From the NCBI GenBank assembly GCA_049670505.1, contig JBATTK010000002.1, forward strand, positions 1-6,664: 6,664 nucleotides of DNA. The letters are read 5' to 3'. The first letter of the stretch is position 1; every line of letters starts with the position of its first letter. Origin of the DNA: JBATTK01 sp049670505. Its GTDB lineage: Bacteria > Bacteroidota > Bacteroidia > Flavobacteriales > Flavobacteriaceae. The notes beneath the pieces are model-generated. The model worked only from the letters and a program-made list of their open reading frames with translations, was not told where the DNA came from and did no database searches. The position numbers were made by a program, and so were the translations under genes. Below, piece after piece: positions 1 through 5,697 of the stretch.

Positions 1-1
1 A

Positions 2-781
2 CTCTATAGTATTATCATTGATAACGTAGAGTTCAAAATAATCATTGCCCAGAAAGTCATAATCCAGTGTTAAAGTTTTTAAAGTGTCATCATTTGCAAC
101 ATCGTACACTTCATAATCCCCTTCATAATCCCAAACCAAATTATTTATCGGAGTGCCATTGGCATCTATGGAGGATCTAAAGAAATTCCCATTGGTGCCA
201 GAGAGAAATTGTAAAAAGGTTTCATCATCAAAATCGTTGATGGCACCTTCTTCGCTAGTGAACACTTTTTCCCAAGCCTGATACTCTTGTAAAAAGTATT
301 GGATATTATCATAGAATACCATATCATAATCAAAATTATTTCGTTGATACCCTTTTAAGAAATACGAAGTATCGGTAGGTGCATGGTAGAGTTCCAGTGT
401 ACGGCCGTTAACCTCGTACACTTCCAATAACCAACGCCCGTCTACATCGTGATCTATCTCTACCGCTCCGGCAATAGGATCATAGAATCCTACATCGATC
501 CCAAAACCATTTCCCGTTTTGCCGATACCTACAATATTATTGTTGGCATAGACCGTTCCCCTATCAAAGGAAATCGTGAAAGCACGTTGTAAAAAGGGAA
601 TTTCCCCATTCCCTTGGGTAGCGTTAATATCTACATACCACAATTCATGCGATTGTAATGCGGCGTTTACATTGAATATAGGTGCCGCTACTACATCGTC
701 ATCAAGTATCACTTCCGTATAGCAAGAAGTGCTCAGCGCCCCTATCATTAAAAATCCTAAAAGTAGTTTTACGGCTCTCAT
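2..781 (-). CDS. Flavobacterial CYTEV-type lipoprotein, C-terminus cut by window edge
   Basis: Reading the minus strand from the ATG at 779..781 gives 260 codons with no stop, so the gene runs off the left edge. The N-terminus is a lipoprotein signal: a basic start (MRAVK), a hydrophobic stretch at residues 5-15, then the lipobox LSTSC with the lipidated Cys at 20. The mature protein is acidic and rich in Asp, Tyr and Phe, with alternating hydrophobic residues suggesting beta-sandwich or lipocalin-like structure. Residues 105-132 (GAVEIDHDVDG..LEVYEVNGRTLELY) resemble 234-260 (LKTLTLDYDFLG..FELYVINDNTIE), which implies an internal duplication; only a short tail is probably missing. I recognise the type as common in Flavobacteriaceae. 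From memory, relatives are often labelled 'nicotinic acid mononucleotide adenyltransferase', but no HxGH or ISSTxxR nucleotidyltransferase motif is visible and the protein is exported, so I do not accept that function. Its role is unknown. Confidence 0.85.
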   Translation of the reverse strand, partial: MRAVKLLLGFLMIGALSTSCYTEVILDDDVVAAPIFNVNAALQSHELWYVDINATQGNGEIPFLQRAFTISFDRGTVYANNNIVGIGKTGNGFGIDVGFYDPIAGAVEIDHDVDGRWLLEVYEVNGRTLELYHAPTDTSYFLKGYQRNNFDYDMVFYDNIQYFLQEYQAWEKVFTSEEGAINDFDDETFLQFLSGTNGNFFRSSIDANGTPINNLVWDYEGDYEVYDVANDDTLKTLTLDYDFLGNDYFELYVINDNTIE

Positions 782-800
782 ATCTAAAAGTGTTATGGTT

Positions 801-818
801 TTGTTTTCCATAAAACAA
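801..818. repeat. Short inverted repeat in the lipoprotein/gpsA divergent region
   Basis: The arms TTGTTTT and AAAACAA pair perfectly around a 4-nt CCAT loop. The repeat lies 20 bp upstream of the lipoprotein start, so it would fall in that gene's leader or promoter region. It could be an operator half-site pair or a weak RNA hairpin. The AT-rich arms make chance a real alternative. Confidence 0.35.
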
Positions 819-882
819 TCTTCATGCCATTATTAGTAATGTTTTGATAATCAGCATTTAACATGAAGCTTATTTTTTTATT

Positions 883-890
883 TACATTTG
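883..890 (+). promoter_or_regulatory. Candidate Bacteroidota -7 promoter element for gpsA
   Basis: TACATTTG matches the Bacteroidota primary sigma -7 consensus TAnnTTTG exactly and ends 18 bp before the gpsA ATG, which would leave a very short leader. The partner -33 element (TTTG at 19-21 bp spacing) is poor: the nearest candidate is TTTA at 857..860 with a 22-bp spacer. The call is therefore tentative. Confidence 0.35.
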
Positions 891-908
891 ACCCCATAAA
901 ACTTTGGA

Positions 909-1910
909 ATGGATAAAGCAAAGCGATTTGCAGTAATCGGTGGAGGCAGTTGGGCTACGGCCATTGTAAAAATGCTGACCGAAAACTTAAAGAAAGTAAG
1001 CTGGTATATGCGCAATTCCGATGCCTTGGAGCATATAAGAGATCAAAAGCACAACCCCAATTACTTGAGTTCCGTAGAGTTCGATATACAGCTATTAAAC
1101 CTTACCGATACCATTGATACCGTTGTGGATCAGAACGATGTCCTTATTTTTGCCATTCCTTCCGCCTTTTTGGAAAGCGAATTGAAAAAATTGACGGTTT
1201 CCCTTCGAGATAAAATTGTGTTTTCCGCCATAAAAGGGATTATTCCCGAAACAGGCCTTATCGTTGGCGAACATTTTCATAAGGTATATAGTATTCCATA
1301 TAAAAATATTGGTGTCATTACGGGGCCATGTCATGCAGAAGAGGTAGCGTTGGAACGACTTTCCTATTTAACCATTGCCTGTGCGGATGAATCCAAGGCA
1401 GCACTTGTTGCCCAAAATCTGAAGAGCCATTATATAAAAACCAAAATCTCCGATGATATCATAGGCACGGAATATGCGGCCATGCTCAAAAATATTTACG
1501 CTATCGCCGCCGGCATCGCCCATGGTCTTGGCTATGGTGATAATTTTCAAAGCGTACTGATGAGCAATGCCATACGGGAAATGAAGCGTTTCATTAATCA
1601 GGTGCATAAAATGAAGCGGGATATCAATAATTCAGCTTATTTAGGCGACCTTTTGGTTACGGGATACTCTACTTTTAGTCGCAATCGTATGTTCGGCAAC
1701 ATGATCGGGAAGGGTTATACCGTAAAAAGTGCAATGATGGAAATGAATATGGTAGCGGAAGGATATTATGCTACGAAAAGTGCGTTTAAATTAAAGACCG
1801 ATTTTAAAAAGAAAGTGAAAACCCCTATTATAGATGCCGTTTACAAAATTCTATATCATCAAAAAAATGCAAAACCCCTCTTCCATAAGTTAACGGACAA
1901 GTTGGATTAA
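909..1910 (+). CDS. gpsA: Glycerol-3-phosphate dehydrogenase [NAD(P)+], GpsA
   Basis: This soluble cytoplasmic enzyme reduces dihydroxyacetone phosphate to sn-glycerol 3-phosphate, the backbone precursor of phospholipids. At 333 residues it has the full family length. The N-terminal Rossmann domain starts with the dinucleotide loop GGGSWATA (11-18), where most relatives have GAGSWGTA. Other family motifs are HNPNYL (48-53), FAIPS (81-85), SAIKG with Lys109, GPCHAEEVA (139-147), and the catalytic block MLKNIYAIAAGIAHGLG with Lys194. The C-terminal helical domain carries YLGDLLVTGYSTFSRNR with Asp247, Thr251, Arg258 and Asn259, equivalent to the substrate-binding residues of GPD1/GpsA, followed by FGNMIGKG and MVAEGYYA. 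The start follows GGA directly, with no strong Shine-Dalgarno, as usual in Bacteroidota. It diverges from the lipoprotein gene and converges on the LytTR gene with 7 bp between stops. All catalytic residues appear intact. Confidence 0.97.
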   Translation: MDKAKRFAVIGGGSWATAIVKMLTENLKKVSWYMRNSDALEHIRDQKHNPNYLSSVEFDIQLLNLTDTIDTVVDQNDVLIFAIPSAFLESELKKLTVSLRDKIVFSAIKGIIPETGLIVGEHFHKVYSIPYKNIGVITGPCHAEEVALERLSYLTIACADESKAALVAQNLKSHYIKTKISDDIIGTEYAAMLKNIYAIAAGIAHGLGYGDNFQSVLMSNAIREMKRFINQVHKMKRDINNSAYLGDLLVTGYSTFSRNRMFGNMIGKGYTVKSAMMEMNMVAEGYYATKSAFKLKTDFKKKVKTPIIDAVYKILYHQKNAKPLFHKLTDKLD

Positions 1911-1917
1911 GAGACTG

Positions 1918-2676
1918 TTATACTTTTACAAAAAACAGATCTTCCGAAACACTCTTTCCCCTTGGTACCATTTGATCTTGAATTTCAATATTATGTGTGT
2001 CGTAGGATTTAATATGATGCTTGTTCACCACATAAGATTTATGTACCCGGACAAAATTTTCTGGGAGAGCGGCCAATGCTTTTTTTACGGATGAATAGGC
2101 AGTAACCTTAGAATTTCCATTAAGATAATAGGTTACATAATTTCCAAGACCCTCTATATACAAAATATCTTCCATCGGCACTAAATGAATACGCCTGTTC
2201 GATTTAATCTCTAAAACACCACCTCCACTTTTCCTGTTTTTTTCATGTTCTATTTGCCACAATTGAAAAAGTTTTGCCCCCAACACCAATAAAGCTGTAG
2301 TATTTATGAGCACCACGGCCCTTATCATCGACATGATATCAAAAAAAGCATGGGTAGTCGTATTTAATAGTATACGCTCATAGAACAAATGAATAAAAAA
2401 TCGCTGCATCAGTCCTCCCAGTGCCAGTAACAGGAAATACCCTAGAAAGAATTTAAAATAGTCCCTCTTCAAAAGAAATGTTGGCAGCAAAAAATAGATG
2501 GTGACATATACCACTAAAATCCTGATAGGAAGCAGTACAAATTCCAGATAGAAGGAGTTGAAATACCCTTTATCGGTTACCCAGATCAGTCCAAAAAGAA
2601 TATAATAGCCTAACCAAAACAGAACATGGGTGGCTATACGGGAATTAAAAATGTAAAAATTGCTTCTAGTGTCCAT
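1918..2676 (-). CDS. Membrane-anchored LytTR-family transcription regulator (4 TM + LytTR)
   Basis: The 252-residue protein has two parts. Residues about 14-138 hold four hydrophobic segments (roughly 14-33, 42-67, 73-100 and 112-138), starting with HVLFWLGYYILF, which resembles the membrane module of Bacteroidota LytS-type histidine kinases. A short charged linker (QIEHEKNRKSGGG) then leads to a C-terminal LytTR DNA-binding domain at about 154-250. Family landmarks there are EDILYIEGLGNYVTYYL (169-185), FVRVHKSYVVNKHHI (208-222) and VPRGKSVSEDL. There is no receiver domain, and no kinase H-box or ATP-binding domain, so this looks like a one-component regulator that would bind DNA from the inner membrane. 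The ATG at 2676 is well placed before the first membrane segment. The gene faces away from the exported hydrolase at 2803 across a 126-bp shared upstream region, which makes that hydrolase and the gene itself plausible targets. The signal sensed cannot be read from the sequence. Confidence 0.92.
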   Translation of the reverse strand: MDTRSNFYIFNSRIATHVLFWLGYYILFGLIWVTDKGYFNSFYLEFVLLPIRILVVYVTIYFLLPTFLLKRDYFKFFLGYFLLLALGGLMQRFFIHLFYERILLNTTTHAFFDIMSMIRAVVLINTTALLVLGAKLFQLWQIEHEKNRKSGGGVLEIKSNRRIHLVPMEDILYIEGLGNYVTYYLNGNSKVTAYSSVKKALAALPENFVRVHKSYVVNKHHIKSYDTHNIEIQDQMVPRGKSVSEDLFFVKV

Positions 2677-2732
2677 TTTGTTCCGTGTGTAAAATCATAG
2701 GTTTAGGCACTTTTGTATAAAAATCAGGTAGG

Positions 2733-2757
2733 TTCACATAATTTACCATTCTCATAA
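2733..2757. repeat. Imperfect 9-bp direct repeat between the LytTR gene and hydrolase 1
   Basis: TTCACATAA (2733-2741) and TTCTCATAA (2749-2757) share 8 of 9 bases and start 16 bp apart, in the 126-bp region between the two divergent genes. LytTR proteins typically bind pairs of direct repeats of about 9 bp, so this is a candidate operator. However, the spacing is shorter than the roughly two helical turns of well-studied sites, and the sequence does not match the AgrA/ComE-type consensus. Confidence 0.3.
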
Positions 2758-2772
2758 ATATAACGGATCTAA

Positions 2773-2791
2773 TTTTAAGAATATCTTAAAA
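2773..2791. promoter_or_regulatory. 19-bp perfect inverted repeat upstream of hydrolase 1
   Basis: The arms TTTTAAGA and TCTTAAAA pair without mismatch around an ATA centre. The repeat ends 11 bp before the hydrolase ATG. It could be an operator for a dimeric regulator or an RNA hairpin covering the translation start region. It lacks a GC-rich stem, so it is not a convincing terminator. A related AAGATATCTT core occurs upstream of the next gene. Confidence 0.45.
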
Positions 2792-2802
2792 CACATCTAA
2801 CA

Positions 2803-4122
2803 ATGTTAAGAAAAAAAACGACACTTTTGGGAATGGCACTGGTATTCTGTTCAATGCTTAACGCCCAAGATTTAGGAAGGCGAGCTACATGGCAAGCTGA
2901 AATTTCCGGTCCTAATATAGGCAGTACCGGGGCAATCATCAAATCCATAGAAAAAGAAAGTCCATTGTTAAAAGCAGGTCTGAAGGTGGATGATATTATC
3001 ATTCGGGTAGATAATGTTTTCATTGCTAACGACGAGGTATGGACGGACGTCGTTTATGGCAAAAGGGCAAATAAAGCCGTAAGCATTGAAGCCATAAGGG
3101 AAGGCAAGCTTATAAAAACGAACGTGCAGCTGAATGCCATTGAAAAAGAAACCCATGCCGGAATCGATACCTTTTACGAAGAAGTCACCAGCACCTATGG
3201 AATAACACAAAGAGTTATCATTACCAAACCAAAAAAGACAGGGAAACAGCCTGCAGTTATATTAATCGGAGGTTTAAGTTGTTCCTCCATAGAAACTTAT
3301 CCGGGAAGACGGGGAAATTGGGTGCAGGTAATCCGGGATCTGGTAGAAAAATCGGATATGGTAGTAATGCGTATAGAAAAGCCAGGGGTGGGCGATAGTG
3401 ATGGGAATTGTTCGGAATCCGACTTCCTAATGGATATAGCAGGTTTTAAAGCCGCTATCAGGTCCTTAAAGTCAAAACCCTATGTGGATCCAAATAAGAT
3501 CGTTGTTTACGGTTCCAGTATGGGAAGTGCCTTGGCTCCCTTGTTGGCAAACGAATTCAATCTGGCCGGGATAATCTCGGATGGGGTTTTCTTTAAAACC
3601 TGGTTTGAACATATGCTCGAAATAGAGCGAAGAATACTTCGGTTTAAGGGAAATTCCGAAACGGACATTGTCAAAAAAATGAATTCCTACTATATCCCTC
3701 TATATTACGGTATGCTCATTCAAAAGAAAACCTATCGGCAAGTGATAAATGAATATCCCGCTTTGGCCGAATACAACTATCATTCTCCGGAACATATGTA
3801 TGGAAGACCTGTTTCCTATTACCATCAATTGCAGGACTTTGATTTGGCAGGTGAATGGGAAAAAATAAAGATCCCTGTAAGAATCATGAGGGGAACCAAC
3901 GATTGGATCATGTCATCCTTTGACAATAAAATAATCTTGGATGTTCTAAAAAGAAATGGCCATCAAGATCATGTGCTATTTGAATATCCAGGTCTCGACC
4001 ATTGGAATACGATTCATAATACCGCCAAAGATTCTTTCGAAGGCAAAGACGGTAGATGGGAGGACAACATCAGCATGCAAATTGTAAATTGGGCCAGGGA
4101 AATGGTAGGGCTAGATCCTTAG
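2803..4122 (+). CDS. Exported PDZ-alpha/beta hydrolase (serine hydrolase)
   Basis: The 439-residue protein begins with a Sec signal peptide (MLRKK, then a hydrophobic core, probable cleavage after LNA at residue 21), so it acts in the periplasm or outside. Residues about 26-112 look like a PDZ domain, including GAIIKSIEKESPLLKAGLKVDDIIIRV (43-69, written here as motif positions), the usual 'SPA..AGL..GD.I..V' pattern. The rest is an alpha/beta hydrolase: oxyanion loop GGLSC (156-160), KPGVGDSDG (193-201), nucleophile elbow GSSMG with Ser239, probable acid Asp367 in RGTND, and His400 in GLDHW. The triad order and spacing suit the fold. A variable cap lies at about 262-345. The substrate cannot be told: peptidase, esterase and acyl hydrolase all remain possible. 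It diverges from the LytTR regulator and is followed on the same strand by a second exported hydrolase 128 bp away, so co-regulation is plausible but unproven. Confidence 0.88.
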   Translation: MLRKKTTLLGMALVFCSMLNAQDLGRRATWQAEISGPNIGSTGAIIKSIEKESPLLKAGLKVDDIIIRVDNVFIANDEVWTDVVYGKRANKAVSIEAIREGKLIKTNVQLNAIEKETHAGIDTFYEEVTSTYGITQRVIITKPKKTGKQPAVILIGGLSCSSIETYPGRRGNWVQVIRDLVEKSDMVVMRIEKPGVGDSDGNCSESDFLMDIAGFKAAIRSLKSKPYVDPNKIVVYGSSMGSALAPLLANEFNLAGIISDGVFFKTWFEHMLEIERRILRFKGNSETDIVKKMNSYYIPLYYGMLIQKKTYRQVINEYPALAEYNYHSPEHMYGRPVSYYHQLQDFDLAGEWEKIKIPVRIMRGTNDWIMSSFDNKIILDVLKRNGHQDHVLFEYPGLDHWNTIHNTAKDSFEGKDGRWEDNISMQIVNWAREMVGLDP

Positions 4123-4151
4123 TCCTTTTCCAAACCAATATGGAGCGGTCT

Positions 4152-4161
4152 AAGATATCTT
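4152..4161. repeat. 10-bp perfect palindrome AAGATATCTT between the hydrolase genes
   Basis: AAGATATCTT is fully self-complementary and differs by one inserted base from the centre of the inverted repeat upstream of hydrolase 1 (AAGAATATCTT, 2777-2787). It lies 30 bp after the stop of hydrolase 1 and about 90 bp before hydrolase 2. It may be a second copy of a shared operator, although short AT-rich palindromes also arise by chance. Confidence 0.3.
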
Positions 4162-4217
4162 CCCTTAATTCTCCCAGATAAGACAGGGGGAAAATTACGC
4201 CAAAATTAATTTCACTA

Positions 4218-4242
4218 TTTTTAGATATCATCCATCTAAAAA
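4218..4242. promoter_or_regulatory. 25-bp inverted repeat just upstream of hydrolase 2 start
   Basis: Nine-base arms TTTTTAGAT (4218-4226) and ATCTAAAAA (4234-4242) pair perfectly around the 7-nt loop ATCATCC. The right arm ends 8 bp before the ATG at 4251, so a hairpin in the transcript would abut the translation initiation region. It could instead be a protein-binding operator. The arms are too AT-rich for a standard intrinsic terminator. Confidence 0.45.
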
Positions 4243-4250
4243 ATTATCCT

Positions 4251-5678
4251 ATGAAATGGTTTCTAATATTGGGTATCCCTTTATTAATGCTTAGCGGATG
4301 TAAAGAATCGCCTAAGCAATTTGGAGTTGATTTAAGCTCAAAATCATCCAACTCCCTTGAAAATATTGAATCCGGGTTTTTGGAGGTTCCCGAAAATCGG
4401 AACATCAAAAACGGTAAAACCATAAAACTTGCATATACAGTTCTAAAAGCAACGGGCAATAATCCGAAAAATGACCCCATACTCTATCTTCAGGGCGGAC
4501 CGGGCGGACCGACTTTAGTTATGGAAAGTTTTTGGAAAAATCAGGAATTACGGTCCGATCGCGACATTGTGCTAATGGACCAACGAGGCACTGGGGATTC
4601 CAATGCAATATGTGCGGATTTAGGGACTAAATTTATTGAAATTTTGGCCATGGACTTGACATCGGCTGAAGAGTATACCAAAATACTTGGGATTACCAAC
4701 GAATGTAAAAAAGAAGCTATTGAAAAAGAGATTGATCTTTCTGCCTATAATAGTCGGGAAAACGCAGCGGATTTTGAGAGTCTAAGAAAAAAGCTGGGCT
4801 ACAAACAATGGAATTTGATGGGGGGATCTTATGGGTCTAGATTAGGGTTGACCATTATGAGGGATTTTCCGAATAGCGTGCGCTCTTCTGTACTTTTTGG
4901 GATTTTTGGCCCCGATTCGGACCTGTACACCAATTTCATAAGTAGCTTTAGCCAATCCTTATTGGGAACATTTGAGGAATGTAGGAAAGACCCCGATTGC
5001 AATCGGCAATATCCCGATTTAAAAACCCGTTTTTTTGATGCCCTAAAACGGTTGGAGACGGATCCAATTGCCTTTCAGTACAATGGATCGGAGTTTGTTT
5101 TAAATATACAGGATGTATTGTTAATGGCTCATCAATTACTTTATAGGCGGAACACCATTGGGTTTATCCCATCCTTTGTAATAGCATTGGAAAATACGGA
5201 CGAGGAGGTCCTAAGACAAGCACTCCGGCCTACTGTTATAACCACCAATTTTATTAATCTTGCCATGTATATGTCCGTCATGGCCTATGAGGAGCTTCCT
5301 TTTAACGGAGCTCCCGAATTTCTCCAAGATCTAGAAAAGAACCCCCACTTCAGTACGGGCCCTGCATTCTTTAATTCTGATGCACAAATACTAGAAAACT
5401 GGCATCCCTTTAGGGCCGAAAATAATGAAAATGAGCCGGTTATTTCCGACATCCCCGCACTGATAGCCAACGGTAGTTTAGACCCCATTACCCCAACAGA
5501 CAATGCCCTTGAAGTGTCAAAAAGTCTGCGAAAATCCTATTTCCTTGAATTCAAACGAGAAGGCCATTCCTTGTTCAATTCTTGTTTCTTTATGATTTGT
5601 AGGGAGTTTTTGGACCATCCAAAGAAACGACCGGATCTATCATGTGCAACAAAAAACCCAAAAATACAATGGAACTAA
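4251..5678 (+). CDS. Lipoprotein alpha/beta hydrolase, S33 / tripeptidyl aminopeptidase-like
   Basis: The 475-residue protein starts with a lipoprotein signal (MKWFLILGIPLLMLSGC, lipidated Cys17). The residues after it, K-E-S, partly resemble the acidic/Lys surface-export signals described for Bacteroidota lipoproteins, so it may be surface exposed. The hydrolase core shows the proline-iminopeptidase/TAP signature: LYLQGGPGGP (78-87, the oxyanion loop), MDQRGTGDS (109-117), nucleophile elbow GGSYGS with Ser193, acid Asp411 in GSLDPITP, and His439 in EGHS. A helical cap lies between about 220 and 390, and the last 80 residues match the TAP C-terminal-like region. Seven Cys after the lipobox (121, 152, 244, 250, 445, 450, 465) suit disulfides in an exported enzyme. 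The family usually removes N-terminal residues from peptides, so peptide degradation is the likely role; the exact substrate is unknown. There is no clear Shine-Dalgarno. It converges on glpD with a 19-bp gap. Confidence 0.93.
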   Translation: MKWFLILGIPLLMLSGCKESPKQFGVDLSSKSSNSLENIESGFLEVPENRNIKNGKTIKLAYTVLKATGNNPKNDPILYLQGGPGGPTLVMESFWKNQELRSDRDIVLMDQRGTGDSNAICADLGTKFIEILAMDLTSAEEYTKILGITNECKKEAIEKEIDLSAYNSRENAADFESLRKKLGYKQWNLMGGSYGSRLGLTIMRDFPNSVRSSVLFGIFGPDSDLYTNFISSFSQSLLGTFEECRKDPDCNRQYPDLKTRFFDALKRLETDPIAFQYNGSEFVLNIQDVLLMAHQLLYRRNTIGFIPSFVIALENTDEEVLRQALRPTVITTNFINLAMYMSVMAYEELPFNGAPEFLQDLEKNPHFSTGPAFFNSDAQILENWHPFRAENNENEPVISDIPALIANGSLDPITPTDNALEVSKSLRKSYFLEFKREGHSLFNSCFFMICREFLDHPKKRPDLSCATKNPKIQWN

Positions 5679-5697
5679 AAGTCTGCAATATCCTATT

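Noticed and set aside
2..781. Lipoprotein gene read as nadD (nicotinate mononucleotide adenylyltransferase)
   Set aside because: It has a lipobox and export signal and lacks HxGH and ISSTxxR motifs; the name appears to be a propagated label.
1095..1607. Two 79-codon minus-strand open frames opposite gpsA
   Set aside because: They are shadows of the conserved gpsA coding frame, with no family features.
2770..2777. TAATTTTA as a -7 promoter element for hydrolase 1
   Set aside because: It has one mismatch to TAnnTTTG, there is no TTTG at 19-21 bp upstream, and it overlaps the inverted repeat. Such matches are common in AT-rich DNA.
2803..2868. Cys16 of hydrolase 1 as a lipobox cysteine
   Set aside because: It is preceded by Phe (LVFC) instead of Gly, Ala or Ser, and a good signal peptidase I site (LNA) follows, so a soluble exported protein is more likely.
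4169..4192. Stem TTCTCCC / GGGGGAA after hydrolase 1 as an intrinsic terminator
   Set aside because: It pairs with a wobble and a 10-nt loop, but on the plus strand it is followed by AAAA rather than a T-run. It is not a standard terminator, though a weak hairpin is possible.
4216..4223. TATTTTTA as a -7 promoter element for hydrolase 2
   Set aside because: It has a last-base mismatch and no -33 partner, so it cannot be told from background.
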